A stretch of 64,000 bases of DNA from Pyrinomonadaceae bacterium (GCA_019694355.1 JAIBCB010000005.1:168452-232451); one strand, 5' to 3'. Numbered from the stretch's first letter, positions 17,517 through 27,040 are shown. Notes: generated by a model from the sequence alone, not told the origin. A program made the numbers and translations.

Positions 17517-17973
17517 GGCCGTCATTTCAGACGCTAGTTGTTTAATCTTGCTCAAAAAGATCGACCAACTCGATCTGCTTAGGAAAATTTACGGCAGTGT
17601 CGTTACCACTCCAACGGTCATGAGCGAGGTGAGATTCGAAGTGCCTGATTGGGTTGTAGTGCGTAAACCGGCCAATACTGACCTTGAAGAACGCTTGAGG
17701 ATGGTAGTTGATCGGGGCGAAGCGAGTGCGATGGTTCTAGCTCTCGAAACAGATGATTCTACTCTAATTCTTGATGACCTGCGTGCGAGGAGAGAGGCAA
17801 GATCTCTCGGGATCGAGGTAACAGGTACACTTGGTGTTATTTTGAAAGGAAAACGCGATGGCTGCATCTCTGCTGTCGACCCGCTGATTCGAGCTATTCG
17901 AAAGACGAACTTCCGTTTATCAAAAGAGGTTGAAGAAGAGGTTCTTCGCCTTGCCGGGGAGAGCGAGGTTTGA
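17509..17973 (+). CDS. DUF3368 PIN-like toxin
   Basis: A 154-aa PIN-domain protein. The acidic residues of a PIN nuclease are present: D9 in AVISDASCLI, E43 in VMSEV, and the later acidic pair in LILDDLRARREA (~86-97). GVILKGKRDGCI is typical of DUF3368. The predicted role is a ribonuclease toxin neutralised by the UPF0175 partner encoded directly upstream with an 8-nt overlap. It appears intact. The folC start overlaps its stop codon, so the toxin-antitoxin pair is embedded in a housekeeping operon. Confidence 0.85.
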   Translation: MPKAVISDASCLILLKKIDQLDLLRKIYGSVVTTPTVMSEVRFEVPDWVVVRKPANTDLEERLRMVVDRGEASAMVLALETDDSTLILDDLRARREARSLGIEVTGTLGVILKGKRDGCISAVDPLIRAIRKTNFRLSKEVEEEVLRLAGESEV

Positions 17974-19265
17974 ATTTCTCTGCCGCAGAAACTTATCTTC
18001 TTTCCCTCGGCAATGAAGTTTCGGCAATGAAGCTTGGGCTTTCGAGTATGCGAAGGCTGCTCGCCGAGCTTGGTGATCCGCAAACGAAGTTCTTAAAGGT
18101 TCAGATCGCAGGCACGAACGGCAAAGGTTCGGCGTGCGCTTTTCTCGACGCAATTCTCCGTTCAGCGAAACTGCGGGCCGGGCTTTACACATCGCCGCAC
18201 CTTGAGTCGATGACCGAGCGCGTAAAGATCGCTGGCGAGAATATCTCGGAGACCGATTTTGCGCGTCATGCGTCGAGGGTGCGAAAGGCGAGCGAACGGC
18301 TCGTCGAGCGTGGCGATCTCGAAGCGGTGCCGACCTATTTCGAGCAGATGACGGCCATCGCGTTGCTCGCCTTCAAGACGGCAAAGGTTGAGGTCGCGAT
18401 ACTTGAGACGGGCCTCGGCGGCAGGCTTGATGCTACGACAGCGGCCGATGCTGAGATCGCGGCGATCACGAGAATTGATCGCGACCACGAAAAGTATCTC
18501 GGCCGCACGCTCAAAAAGATCGCCGCAGAAAAGGCCGCGATCATCCGCGGCGGAACGGCCTTTGCGGTGATCGGCGAGCAATCTCCGGTCATTTCGAGAC
18601 AACTCAAAGCTCGGTGCAGGGAAGTCGAAGTTCCTTTTGTCGATGCGGCATTGATCGGCGCCCGCAGGGCTGATGGCGTTGTCGAGTTTGTTACAGATCG
18701 GGCAGCTTATCGCGTAAAGAAGCTCGGCCTTGCGGGCGAACATCAGATCGAGAATGCAAAGATCGCCATCGCCCTGGCCGAGCATTTGTCGGGGCGGTTC
18801 AAGATCGCAAAACGCGATATCGAGACAGGCTTGAGAAAGGCCGTAAACCCCGGCCGGCTCGAACGCGTCGGCAGATTCCTGCTCGATGGTGCTCACAATC
18901 TCGGAGGCGTAAGGGCTTTAGCGGAATATCTACGAGACAACGTAGATCAGCCGCTGACGATAGTTTTCGCGGCGATGGAAGACAAGAATTTGCGGGCGAT
19001 GATACAAGAGCTTTTCCCGCTCGCAAGGACGATCGTCCTGACGGAAACGACGAATTCCCGCTCGGCGTCCTACGAAAGGCTTCTGAAAGAAATGCCGAAG
19101 AACCTGTCGAAGGAACGCACATTTGTGACCGACAACGTCGCGTCCGCATTGCAAGCTGCCGTAAATGCCGATGCTTCTGCGTTGATCGTCGTCGCAGGCT
19201 CGCTTTACCTTGTAGGGGAAGCAAAAGCTCAGAGTGCAAGGCGGCGTTCAGAGTGCAAGCTTTAG
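17970..19265 (+). CDS. folC: Folylpolyglutamate synthase / dihydrofolate synthase
   Basis: Adds glutamate to folates and dihydropteroate. The Mur-ligase-type ATP loop is VQIAGTNGKGSA (~47-58), followed by YTSPHLESMTERV, the FolC signature. The start is TTG in TTGA, overlapping the toxin stop; it restores the usual N-terminus with MKLGLSSMRRLL and no better start exists. Length 431 aa is normal. The last residues (RRSECKL) are encoded by a copy of an intergenic palindromic repeat that supplies the stop codon, so the C-terminus has been rewritten by repeat insertion. Confidence 0.92.
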   Translation: MNFSAAETYLLSLGNEVSAMKLGLSSMRRLLAELGDPQTKFLKVQIAGTNGKGSACAFLDAILRSAKLRAGLYTSPHLESMTERVKIAGENISETDFARHASRVRKASERLVERGDLEAVPTYFEQMTAIALLAFKTAKVEVAILETGLGGRLDATTAADAEIAAITRIDRDHEKYLGRTLKKIAAEKAAIIRGGTAFAVIGEQSPVISRQLKARCREVEVPFVDAALIGARRADGVVEFVTDRAAYRVKKLGLAGEHQIENAKIAIALAEHLSGRFKIAKRDIETGLRKAVNPGRLERVGRFLLDGAHNLGGVRALAEYLRDNVDQPLTIVFAAMEDKNLRAMIQELFPLARTIVLTETTNSRSASYERLLKEMPKNLSKERTFVTDNVASALQAAVNADASALIVVAGSLYLVGEAKAQSARRRSECKL

Positions 19266-19362
19266 CTTGTATGGCTTATAGTATTTACAAGCTAAAGCTT
19301 GCACTCTGAACCGGACAAGCTGAAGCTTGCACTCTTGACCGGACAAGCTAAAGCTTGCACTC
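19229..19362. repeat. AAGCTAAAGCTTGCACTC palindromic repeat cluster
   Basis: A perfect 24-bp inverted repeat has arms at 19247-19270 and 19287-19310 with a 16-nt loop; its core is GAGTGCAAGCTTTAGCTTGT. Two more direct half-copies follow at 19313-19338 and 19340-19362, and a partial one precedes at 19229. The cluster fills the folC-gpmA gap and overlaps the folC stop. Confidence 0.85.
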
Positions 19363-19380
19363 TAACTTGATAGTGAACTT

Positions 19381-20124
19381 ATGTACAAATTGGTATTGAT
19401 ACGACACGGCGAAAGCGAGTGGAACAAAGAGAACCGCTTTACCGGTTGGAAGGACGTCGATCTCTCGGAAAAAGGCCGTTCGGAAGCCGTCGCGGCCGGT
19501 AAGCTGCTGAAAGCAGAGGGTTTTACCTTTGATGCGGCCTATACCTCGGTCCTGAAACGTGCGATCCGAACGCTCTGGATCGTTCTCGATGAAATGGATC
19601 TGATGTGGCTGCCGGTCACGAAATCCTGGCTGCTGAACGAACGGCATTACGGTGCCCTTCAAGGCCTCAATAAGGCCGAGACCGCGGCCAAGTACGGCGA
19701 CGAACAGGTGCTTATTTGGCGCAGAAGCTACGACGTTCCACCCGGAGAGCTCGAACCTTCCGACGAACGCTATCTAGGCAACGACCCGCGATACGCGGCG
19801 ATCAAAGATCGATTCCCGAAGACCGAATGTCTCAAGGACACTGTCGCCCGTGTCGTGCCGTATTTCGAAAGTGAGATCGCTCCGCAGATCCGAGTGGGAA
19901 AACGCCTTATCATCGCGGCTCACGGCAACAGCCTCCGTGCCCTCGTGAAATATCTCGACAATGTTCCGGACGACGAGATCGTCTCTGTGAATATCCCGAC
20001 CGGCATTCCGCTTGTTTACGATCTTGACGATGATCTGAAGCCGATCAGCAGCCGCTATCTTGGCGATCCGGAGGCCATCAAGGCCGCGCAGGACGCGGTG
20101 GCAAGTCAGGGCAAGGCGAAGTGA
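19381..20124 (+). CDS. gpmA: 2,3-bisphosphoglycerate-dependent phosphoglycerate mutase
   Basis: Interconverts 3- and 2-phosphoglycerate in glycolysis. The phosphohistidine motif is [10 protein letters not shown] with H9, followed by [30 protein letters not shown] (~90) and the second catalytic histidine in [15 protein letters not shown] (~180) are also conserved. Length 247 aa is standard for dPGM. It begins 19 nt after the repeat cluster. A hairpin after the gene probably terminates it. Confidence 0.96.
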   Translation: MYKLVLIRHGESEWNKENRFTGWKDVDLSEKGRSEAVAAGKLLKAEGFTFDAAYTSVLKRAIRTLWIVLDEMDLMWLPVTKSWLLNERHYGALQGLNKAETAAKYGDEQVLIWRRSYDVPPGELEPSDERYLGNDPRYAAIKDRFPKTECLKDTVARVVPYFESEIAPQIRVGKRLIIAAHGNSLRALVKYLDNVPDDEIVSVNIPTGIPLVYDLDDDLKPISSRYLGDPEAIKAAQDAVASQGKAK

Positions 20125-20130
20125 TGAATT

Positions 20131-20157
20131 GGGCTTCGGCGATCGAGCGCGAAGCCC
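20131..20157 (+). terminator. Hairpin after gpmA
   Basis: GGGCTTCG pairs with CGAAGCCC across an 11-nt loop. Only a short ATTTTA follows, so termination may be weak. Confidence 0.5.
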
Positions 20158-20170
20158 GAAACCAATTTTA

Positions 20171-20995
20171 ATGAGCAACTCTTTTGCGAGCCTAAAATAT
20201 GCTCTGACCTTAGGCTCTAACCCGCAAAATTTTCTCGGGAAGTGGTGGATCCCGTCCGTCCTGAAACGGCTTCCGCAAGGCAAACGCCGCAAATGGGCGT
20301 TGCGTGTACTTTCACTAAGTCCGCACTACTTCTTTGGTGATGACCCGGGCGAAAAGACGCTCGATGAGAACCTTGAGGTTCGTTATAGCGACGGCCTTCG
20401 CTCGCGCAAGAAGATCTGCGATCTTGTCCTCAGCGGCGTTCTCAAAGAGAGCGACGTTGTTCTCGATTATGGCTGCGGCCCCGGCTTTCTCGCCGTGAAC
20501 GCTGCGAAACTCGCGAAGCAAGTATATGCGTGCGATATCTCTTCCGGCGCTCTCGCCTGTGCGGAGATCATCAATCCTTCGCCAAATCTCACTTATGTTC
20601 GAGCGGACGAGAACGGATTGTCGTCGATCCCCGATGCCGGTATCGACGTCGCGTACAGCTTCGCCGTGATCCAGCATCTGACCGACGAGACGTTCGAGCA
20701 TGTTCTCGAAAATTGCGGCCGGAAGGTAAAGCCGGGCGGCAAGCTCGTTCTGCACATTCAGCTCGGGGATGAGGTTTGGAAGTCCGAAGATGAGTGGAAG
20801 GCTGACAAGAGCGTAAAAGGGAAATTGAAGTTTCGATACGGCCTGCATTGTTTTGGCCGAACGGATCAGCGGCACCGAGAGTTGGTCGAAAAACACGGGT
20901 TTCGAGATGTTGCTATCGAACCGCTTGCGGCAGAGGTTGCGGCAGAATTGAACGGCACAAAGGCCGAAGCGATCCTTTCAGCAACACGTGCTTGA
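20171..20995 (+). CDS. SAM-dependent methyltransferase, class I
   Basis: Starts at the ATG at 20171 (MSNSFASLKYAL); the frame extends 37 codons upstream through the gpmA end and hairpin, which argues against the longer form. The AdoMet motif I is VVLDYGCGPGFLAV (~100-113), followed by VYACDISSGAL and the post-I acidic residue, then IDVAYSFAVIQHLTD and KPGGKLVLHIQ. This is a Methyltransf_11/25 fold. The substrate is not predictable. The N-terminal ~70 residues are basic and have no clear domain. Confidence 0.8.
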   Translation: MSNSFASLKYALTLGSNPQNFLGKWWIPSVLKRLPQGKRRKWALRVLSLSPHYFFGDDPGEKTLDENLEVRYSDGLRSRKKICDLVLSGVLKESDVVLDYGCGPGFLAVNAAKLAKQVYACDISSGALACAEIINPSPNLTYVRADENGLSSIPDAGIDVAYSFAVIQHLTDETFEHVLENCGRKVKPGGKLVLHIQLGDEVWKSEDEWKADKSVKGKLKFRYGLHCFGRTDQRHRELVEKHGFRDVAIEPLAAEVAAELNGTKAEAILSATRA

Positions 20996-21029
20996 GCAGA
21001 GCGAAACTGTCCCGCGGTAGGAACGAAAA

Positions 21030-21965
21030 ATGGTGAAGAAGATCGTATTTATTTTGTTGGTGATCGCGTGCCTGACGCCGTGGGGCTCGCCTCCGCTCGC
21101 TCTCGCGTTGGGCATCATTCTCGCGTTAACGGTCGGCACACCTTTTCCGGAATTGAGCGGCAAGCCGACCAAGTATCTCCTGCAGGCGTCGGTCGTGCTC
21201 CTTGGGTTTGGGATGAATCTCAGTGCGGTCCTAAAGGCCGGCCGCGACGGCATTCTATTCACGATCGCGACCATCTTCGGGACGCTCATCATTGGCTGGC
21301 TGCTTGGCCGACTTCTTACGATCAACGAAAAGACATCCGCTCTCGTCTCATCGGGCACGGCCATTTGCGGCGGAAGTGCTATTGCGGCGGTCGGTCCATC
21401 GATCAAAGCCGACACGGAGCAAATGTCCGTTGCTCTTGCGACGATCTTTGTCCTTAATTCGGTCGCACTTTTTTTGTTCCCCGTGATCGGACACCTTCTT
21501 GGGCTTTCGCAAACGCAATTCGGTGTTTGGTCGGCGATCGCTATCCACGACACGAGTTCGGTCGTCGGTGCCGCGGGTACATACGGCACCGAAGCCTTGG
21601 CCATCGCGACGACCGTCAAACTCGCACGTGCACTCTGGATCGCACCGATCGCACTTCTTTTTGCATACCTTTATCGCGACAGATCGAGCGATGCGAAGAT
21701 GAAGCTCACCGTTCCGTGGTTCATCTTTCTCTTTTTGCTCGCGACTGTCATCCGCACATACGCCCCGGCAACGATCGAGCCAAGCATTTATGATGCGTTG
21801 GTAAATCTTGCGAAGGCCGGAATGACGCTCACGCTATTCCTCATCGGTGCAAGCCTGTCCAGAAAGACGCTCAAGGCCGTCGGCATCAGGCCGCTTTTGC
21901 AGGGCGTAATTCTCTGGATCGCGATCTCTATCGCCGGGCTTTGGTCCGTTATGAGCCTTCTTTGA
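21030..21965 (+). CDS. YeiH family putative sulfate/anion exporter
   Basis: A 311-aa inner-membrane protein with about ten hydrophobic helices. It carries the YeiH (Cons_hypoth698) signatures [25 protein letters not shown] and [15 protein letters not shown]. Family members have been proposed to export sulfate or related anions; direct evidence is limited. It is preceded by no clear promoter and ends 57 nt before the uvrA start, with the uvrA promoter lying just after its stop codon. Confidence 0.88.
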   Translation: MVKKIVFILLVIACLTPWGSPPLALALGIILALTVGTPFPELSGKPTKYLLQASVVLLGFGMNLSAVLKAGRDGILFTIATIFGTLIIGWLLGRLLTINEKTSALVSSGTAICGGSAIAAVGPSIKADTEQMSVALATIFVLNSVALFLFPVIGHLLGLSQTQFGVWSAIAIHDTSSVVGAAGTYGTEALAIATTVKLARALWIAPIALLFAYLYRDRSSDAKMKLTVPWFIFLFLLATVIRTYAPATIEPSIYDALVNLAKAGMTLTLFLIGASLSRKTLKAVGIRPLLQGVILWIAISIAGLWSVMSLL

Positions 21966-21972
21966 CCGCACC

Positions 21973-21981
21973 TGCTATAAT
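21973..21981 (+). promoter_or_regulatory. Extended -10 promoter of uvrA
   Basis: TGCTATAAT: a perfect TATAAT at 21976-21981 preceded by TG one base upstream, the extended -10 form. A leader of about 33 nt would precede the uvrA ATG. No SOS box is visible. Confidence 0.6.
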
Positions 21982-22021
21982 ACTCGTTTCGGCTTTGGTC
22001 AGAATTGCCGCCCTTACAGAG

Positions 22022-24883
22022 ATGAGTATTAAGCAGATCAGTGTTCGCGGGGCACGCCAGCATAATTTAAGGAATATCGACGTCGATATTCCGCGCGATA
22101 AATTCGTCGTGATAACGGGCCTTTCCGGCTCCGGCAAATCATCGCTCGCCTTCGACACGATCTATGCCGAAGGCCAGCGTCGTTACGTCGAATCCCTCTC
22201 GGCATACGCCCGTCAATTCCTCGATCAGCTTGAAAAACCGGATGTCGATTCGGTCGAAGGCCTAAGCCCTGCGATCTCGATCGAACAGAAGACCGTTTCG
22301 CGTTCACCGCGTTCGACGGTCGGCACGGTAACGGAAATCTACGATTTTCTGCGTCTGCTCTTTTCTTCGATCGGCCAACCTCATTGTTCTGAGTGCGGCG
22401 CTCCGATAACGCGTCAATCCGTCGATCAGATCGTTAACGGCATACTCGATCTTCCCGAAGGCGAACGCGTGATGGTGCTTGCGCCGATCGTTCGCGGCAG
22501 AAAAGGTGAGTTCAAGAAGGAGCTCGACAAACTGCATCGAGACGGTTTTTTGCGTGCACGCATCGACGGCGAGATGCGGCAGCTCGATGAGGACATCAAG
22601 CTCGACAAACGAAAGAATCACACGATCGAGGTCGTCGTTGACCGCCTGCTGATGAAGGAAGGCATCCGTGAACGGCTCACCGAATCGGTCAAGACCGCAC
22701 TTAAACTCACCGACGGTGCAGTGCTCGTCGCGATCATCGACGGCGAAGAGAGCCTTTACAGCGAGCGAATGGCGTGTGTGAATTGCGGCATTTCGATCGC
22801 GCAGCTTGAGCCTCGCTCATTCTCATTCAACTCCGCTTATGGCGCCTGCAAACGCTGTCAGGGGATCGGAACGGTGATGGAGGTCGATGCCTCAAAGATC
22901 ATTCCCGACGGTGATCTTCCCGCGGCAAAGATCGATTTTCTTGGGGGCGTTGATAAGGCCGGTGCGAACTTCCTGCGTGCCGCATTGCTCGCCGTTATCG
23001 AGAAATTCACGACGGGCGATCCCGTCGCTCCGGCCGGAAAAAAGAAAACCGCGAAGCGGGCCGATCAGCCGGATCTCGCGGAGACAAATTATAACGATCT
23101 GCCGGCCGAGATCCGCGACGCCTTTATGAATGGCACGCGAAGGCGACTCACTTTTCGATACGGCGACCACAAGTTCGAACGCGAATGGCGCGGTGCGATC
23201 CGCGTCGTCCGCGAACGGATCGATGAACCGCCGTCAGAGAAGGTGAAGACGGCGCTTGAAGAGCTTGTTGCGCCGCTTGTCTGCCCGCAATGCAAAGGTG
23301 CCCGGCTCCTGGCGGCGAGTTTGGCCGTTCGCGTAAATGGCCTGGGGATCGCCGAATATACGGAACTTCCGATCGCGGAATCGCTCGTTAAATTTGACGC
23401 GATAAAGCTCTCGCCACGCGATGAGAAGATCGCCGGCCTGATCTTAAAAGAGATCCGCGACCGACTGCGATTTCTGAATGCTGTCGGCCTCGGATACCTA
23501 ACTCTTGGCCGTGCATCAGCGACGCTTTCGGGCGGCGAAGGGCAGAGAATTCGGCTCGCGACGCAGATCGGTTCGCAGCTTCGCGGTGTCCTTTATGTGC
23601 TGGACGAGCCGTCGATCGGACTGCATCCTCGCGACAACAAGAAGCTGCTCGAAACGCTCGAACAGCTTCGCGATCTCGGCAACACAGTGCTGGTCGTCGA
23701 GCACGATGAAGAGACGATAATGCATGCGGATCACGTCGTCGATCTTGGGCCGCTCGCGGGCACGAACGGCGGCAAGATCGTTGCGGAAGGTTCGCCGAAG
23801 CAGATCGAAAAGGCGGCGGATTCGCTAACGGGAAAATACCTGAACGGCGAACTGAAGATCGAGGTGCCGGATGTTCGGCGGCTGCCGACAGGCGGTTCGA
23901 TCAAGGTAAAAGGAGCTCGTGCGTTCAACTTGAAGAACATTGAGGTCGAATTTCCGCTTGGGCTCCTTACGGTCGTTACGGGTGTTTCGGGTTCGGGCAA
24001 ATCGACGCTTGTTGAAGAGATACTTTTCCCGGCGCTTTATCGGCACGTTTATAACTCGAACATCGAACCGCTCGAACACGACTCGGTCGAAGGCCTCGAC
24101 CTGATCGACAAGGTCATCGAGATCGACCAATCGCCGATCGGCCGGACGCCGCGGTCGAATCCCGCGACATACACCGGCCTATTCTCGCCGATCCGTGACC
24201 TTTACGCGATGCTGCCGGAATCGAGAACACGCGGCTACAAAGCGGGCAGATTCTCGTTCAACGTAAAGGGCGGACGATGTGAGGCCTGCGAAGGCGACGG
24301 TATGAAACGCATCGAGATGAATTTCCTTCCGGACGTTTATGTAACTTGCGATGTCTGCCGCGGCAAGCGATACAACCGCGAGACGCTGATGGTGAAATAC
24401 AAAGGATTGTCGATCGCCGACCTTCTCGACACCACGATCGAGGATGCCTTGCCGCTGCTTGAGAATATTCCGGCCATTCGCCAAAAGCTCGAAACTCTTC
24501 TCGATGTCGGCCTCGGATATATCAAGATCGGACAGTCCTCGACGACTCTTTCCGGAGGCGAAGCTCAACGCATCAAACTTGCTAAAGAGCTTTCAAAACG
24601 CGCGACCGGCAAGACGATCTATATCCTCGATGAACCGACGACCGGGCTCCATTTTGCGGACGTTCACAAGCTGCTCGATGTGCTGCAAAAACTCGTCGAT
24701 ACGGGCAACACCGTGATCGTGATCGAACACAACCTTGACGTAATAAAGTCCGCTGACTATGTGATAGATCTTGGGCCGGAAGGCGGTTCGGGCGGAGGAA
24801 AGGTCGTTGCGGTCGGGCGTCCGGAAGAGATAGCAAGGGTCAAGAAAAGCTACACGGGACAGGCGTTAAAGCCTGTGCTCTAA
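22022..24883 (+). CDS. uvrA: Excinuclease ABC subunit A
   Basis: Damage-recognition ATPase of nucleotide excision repair. The start at 22022 ([16 protein letters not shown]) gives 953 aa, the usual size; the frame runs 27 codons further upstream without merit. Both ABC cassettes are complete: Walker [10 protein letters not shown] (~33-41) and GVSGSGKST (~655-663), each with its signature ([18 protein letters not shown]). Zinc-binding pairs occur in CSECG, CVNCG...CKRCQG and CEACEGDG...CDVCRG. Its last four bases overlap the convergent BMC-P gene. Confidence 0.98.
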   Translation: MSIKQISVRGARQHNLRNIDVDIPRDKFVVITGLSGSGKSSLAFDTIYAEGQRRYVESLSAYARQFLDQLEKPDVDSVEGLSPAISIEQKTVSRSPRSTVGTVTEIYDFLRLLFSSIGQPHCSECGAPITRQSVDQIVNGILDLPEGERVMVLAPIVRGRKGEFKKELDKLHRDGFLRARIDGEMRQLDEDIKLDKRKNHTIEVVVDRLLMKEGIRERLTESVKTALKLTDGAVLVAIIDGEESLYSERMACVNCGISIAQLEPRSFSFNSAYGACKRCQGIGTVMEVDASKIIPDGDLPAAKIDFLGGVDKAGANFLRAALLAVIEKFTTGDPVAPAGKKKTAKRADQPDLAETNYNDLPAEIRDAFMNGTRRRLTFRYGDHKFEREWRGAIRVVRERIDEPPSEKVKTALEELVAPLVCPQCKGARLLAASLAVRVNGLGIAEYTELPIAESLVKFDAIKLSPRDEKIAGLILKEIRDRLRFLNAVGLGYLTLGRASATLSGGEGQRIRLATQIGSQLRGVLYVLDEPSIGLHPRDNKKLLETLEQLRDLGNTVLVVEHDEETIMHADHVVDLGPLAGTNGGKIVAEGSPKQIEKAADSLTGKYLNGELKIEVPDVRRLPTGGSIKVKGARAFNLKNIEVEFPLGLLTVVTGVSGSGKSTLVEEILFPALYRHVYNSNIEPLEHDSVEGLDLIDKVIEIDQSPIGRTPRSNPATYTGLFSPIRDLYAMLPESRTRGYKAGRFSFNVKGGRCEACEGDGMKRIEMNFLPDVYVTCDVCRGKRYNRETLMVKYKGLSIADLLDTTIEDALPLLENIPAIRQKLETLLDVGLGYIKIGQSSTTLSGGEAQRIKLAKELSKRATGKTIYILDEPTTGLHFADVHKLLDVLQKLVDTGNTVIVIEHNLDVIKSADYVIDLGPEGGSGGGKVVAVGRPEEIARVKKSYTGQALKPVL

Positions 24884-25152
24884 AGCAGGTCGATGCGGTC
24901 AACGATGCCGACGATCGCCGAATCGATCGCGGCTCCGGGCTTTCCGGTCGAAGCTGTCGATGCCGACCAGCCTTCCTGGGCAATCACGACGATATCCCCA
25001 ACTCCCGAATCGACCGAATCAAGAGCGATGCACGTGTAATCCATATCTTCGCCCTCGGGCGTGATCTGTCGGCAGAGCATCGCACGCGTTCCCTCGTAAC
25101 GCTGGTTCTTTTGCGTTGCCACTACATTGCCGATGACTCTTGCGATCAACAT
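24880..25152 (-). CDS. BMC-P shell vertex protein (EutN/CcmL family), copy 3
   Basis: A 90-aa EutN/CcmL pentamer protein, forming the vertices of a bacterial microcompartment shell. Family marks are the N-terminal strand [16 protein letters not shown], the central [19 protein letters not shown] (G-x-G-D/E-x-V turn) and the C-terminal [14 protein letters not shown]. It is the last gene of the minus-strand BMC locus. Its stop codon overlaps that of uvrA on the other strand. The gap to the preceding gene (25153-25213) is filled by repeated TTAGTAATTA words. Confidence 0.95.
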   Translation of the reverse strand: MLIARVIGNVVATQKNQRYEGTRAMLCRQITPEGEDMDYTCIALDSVDSGVGDIVVIAQEGWSASTASTGKPGAAIDSAIVGIVDRIDLL

Positions 25153-25213
25153 TTTTTTATCGTCATCTAATTAGTAATTATTCAATCAGTAATTAGTAAT
25201 TAGGTGGTGAAGA
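25153..25213. repeat. TTAGTAATTA microrepeats between BMC-P genes
   Basis: Repeated AATTAGTAATTA-like words with self-complementary character fill this 61-bp gap. No promoter or ribosome-binding purpose is evident apart from the gap supplying the start region of the last BMC-P gene. Confidence 0.5.
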
Positions 25214-25492
25214 TCAGCCTTTATTTAGGACGTGGCTGTCGGAATCTATGATGCCGATGATCGTGCAGTCGGTCGGCGTCGAATCGCGTTTGAAGGGAAA
25301 CGAGGCTTCTTTGCCGCGGCACCAAAAGACGAGTTCGCCGACGCCTGCACCGACGGCGTCAAGAGCGATCGTCGGCTTTCCTTTTGGTTTCAGGTCGGCA
25401 TCAAGCGTCTCGACGATCAGGAACTTGCGGCCCTCAAGCGCCTCATTCTTGACCGTTGAAACGACCGTTCCGATGACACGTGCGATCTGCAT
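25214..25492 (-). CDS. BMC-P shell vertex protein (EutN/CcmL family), copy 2
   Basis: A 92-aa pentameric shell protein: MQIARVIGTVVSTVKN at the N-terminus, ALDAVGAGVGELVFWCRG in the middle and TIIGIIDSDSH near the end. It carries a charged insertion (KPKGKP, KRDSTPTDC) that differs from its two paralogues, so the three BMC-P proteins are not interchangeable duplicates. Its start codon directly abuts the stop of the upstream BMC-P gene (25493), implying coupled translation. Confidence 0.95.
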   Translation of the reverse strand: MQIARVIGTVVSTVKNEALEGRKFLIVETLDADLKPKGKPTIALDAVGAGVGELVFWCRGKEASFPFKRDSTPTDCTIIGIIDSDSHVLNKG

Positions 25493-25762
25493 CTATTTAA
25501 CGAAATCGAAGCTGTCAATAACACCGATGATCGCTGAATCGACGGGGCAATCCTTATTGCCTTCGGCGAGGCGTGCGGAAGAACCGCCGACGACGATCAC
25601 CTTTTCATGAAAGCCGGCGCCGACCGTATCGACCGATACAAGATAGCCGCTCTGGTCGGAGCCGTCGAGGTTGATCGGCTTTACAATAAGCAGTTTCTTG
25701 CCCTCAAGGCGTTCATCCTTTTGGGTCGAAACAACGGTGCCGAGAATGCGTGCGATGATCAT
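25493..25762 (-). CDS. BMC-P shell vertex protein (EutN/CcmL family), copy 1
   Basis: An 89-aa pentameric shell protein: MIIARILGTVVSTQKDERLEGKK, VDTVGAGFHEKVIVVGG and SAIIGVIDSFD. In place of the usual G-x-G-D/E-x-V turn it has GAGFHEKV. Loci of the PVM type (Planctomycetes/Verrucomicrobia) and relatives characteristically carry three BMC-P genes, as here. It is separated from the BMC-H gene by 152 bp of simple repeats. Confidence 0.95.
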   Translation of the reverse strand: MIIARILGTVVSTQKDERLEGKKLLIVKPINLDGSDQSGYLVSVDTVGAGFHEKVIVVGGSSARLAEGNKDCPVDSAIIGVIDSFDFVK

Positions 25763-25914
25763 TGTTAGTGATGAGTGGCTAGTGAATAGTGATGAGTGAC
25801 TAGTGGTTAGTGATTAGTGGTGAGTGATGAGTGACTAGTGACGAGTCGCCAACGATCATTCAGCGCCCATCACTCATCACTAATAATTCATCACTAATAA
25901 TTCATCACTAATCC
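25763..25914. repeat. TAGTGATGAGTGA simple repeats forming a long hairpin
   Basis: The right-hand half (about 25765-25845) is built from TAGTGATGAGTGACTAGTG-like words and the other half (about 25865-25915) from their complements (CATCACTCATCACTAATAAT). The transcript could fold into a long imperfect hairpin between the BMC-H and BMC-P genes. Confidence 0.7.
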
Positions 25915-26193
25915 CTACTTTTTAACGACCGGCAGCGTTTCATCGACGCTTGAGTGCGGACGCGGGATAACGTGGACGCTGACAAGTTCGCCGACACGGC
26001 GTGCGGCTGCAGCACCGGCATCGGTCGCTGCCTTTACGGCCGCAACATCGCCGCGGACGATCGCGGTAACAAAACCCGCACCGATCTTCTCGTAGCTTAC
26101 GAGCTGAACATTCGCCGCTTTCACCATCGCGTCCGCCGCCTCGATCATTGCGACAAGTCCTTTGGTTTCAACCATTCCTAATGCTTCTTGCAT
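25915..26193 (-). CDS. BMC-H hexameric shell protein (PduA/EutM/CcmK family)
   Basis: A 92-aa single-BMC-domain protein that forms the hexagonal tiles of the shell. It reads [21 protein letters not shown] at the start (split here: [10 protein letters not shown], then [11 protein letters not shown]) and [16 protein letters not shown] later, all family marks. The pore loop is K36-I37-G38-A39-G40-F41; PduA has GSG at this place, so the pore is lined by Ala and is less polar. It is the only hexamer-type gene in the locus. The C-terminal tail ([12 protein letters not shown]) extends beyond the domain. Confidence 0.96.
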   Translation of the reverse strand: MQEALGMVETKGLVAMIEAADAMVKAANVQLVSYEKIGAGFVTAIVRGDVAAVKAATDAGAAAARRVGELVSVHVIPRPHSSVDETLPVVKK

Positions 26194-26239
26194 TCGATTT
26201 TTCCCTCTATTAGTCGAGTTTCAGTACTGAAAAGTAATA

Positions 26240-27040
26240 TTACCCTAAATTTACGGCCTGACTCAAAAGTTCGATCAATTCCTCACGGGTGAGCGAGACC
26301 TTCGCACCGTTTGTTTCATGTGTGGTACGTACCACAATCTGTGAATCGCACTTAATTCCTGTTGAATGCAGGTACCCGCAAGCTTGGCATCGAGCATTCT
26401 CTTTAAGATAACCGGCCTTTTCGCGGATATTTATGAGTTTTTCAATGGCATCCGGCGGGAGATCATTCGCACCGCCAAGAGCACGAGCGAGGATCGCGAT
26501 CTTTGCCGTATGCTCGAGGGTTTCGAGCCTGTCGAACGCCTGCCAAAGGTCGCCCCCATACGCCACGGCCCCATGATTCGCCATTAGCAGTGCGTTGTGA
26601 TTTACGACATACGGCTTCATCGTCTCGGTCAATTCGCTGGTCGAAGGCGTGCCGTATTCCGTCAGCGGTACACAGCCGAGCGTCAAGATCACTTCGGACA
26701 AGATCGGTTCGTCGATCGCGAGGCCCGCAACTGCGAACGCCGTCCCGTGCGGCGGGTGTGCATGACAGACCGCTCGAACATCCGGCCGCATCTTGTATAT
26801 CAGCAGGTGCATCGCAAGTTCGCTCGATGCACGCTTATCGGAGAGCGGCTTGCCGTCCATATCCGTCAGGGCAAGGCAATCTTCGGTCATACGGCCCTTG
26901 CACGTCATCGTCGGTGTTGCAAGCACCGTGTTCTCGTCCAAGCGGCAACTGACGTTCCCGTCAGAAGACACGACATAGCTCCGGTCGTAGAGAAGTTTAC
27001 CGATCTCGACAATGAGTTTGCGGGCCTGTGATTCGTCCAT
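26240..27040 (-). CDS. Class II aldolase with C-terminal encapsulation-peptide-like helix
   Basis: Zn-dependent aldolase of the FucA/RhaD/adducin family, expected to split fuculose- or rhamnulose-1-phosphate-like substrates into DHAP and lactaldehyde. The start MDESQARKLIVEIGK at 27040 fits the family; a GTG 15 nt upstream is also possible. Zinc ligands: HAHPPHG (residues ~93 and 95) and NHG near 152; the Glu of SSELAMH (~74) is the likely base. The last ~55 residues are not part of the aldolase: a Cys-containing linker (CQACGYLHSTGIKC) and then an amphipathic helix, SLTREELIELLSQAVNL, like BMC encapsulation peptides. It heads the shell-gene operon. Confidence 0.9.
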   Translation of the reverse strand: MDESQARKLIVEIGKLLYDRSYVVSSDGNVSCRLDENTVLATPTMTCKGRMTEDCLALTDMDGKPLSDKRASSELAMHLLIYKMRPDVRAVCHAHPPHGTAFAVAGLAIDEPILSEVILTLGCVPLTEYGTPSTSELTETMKPYVVNHNALLMANHGAVAYGGDLWQAFDRLETLEHTAKIAILARALGGANDLPPDAIEKLINIREKAGYLKENARCQACGYLHSTGIKCDSQIVVRTTHETNGAKVSLTREELIELLSQAVNLG

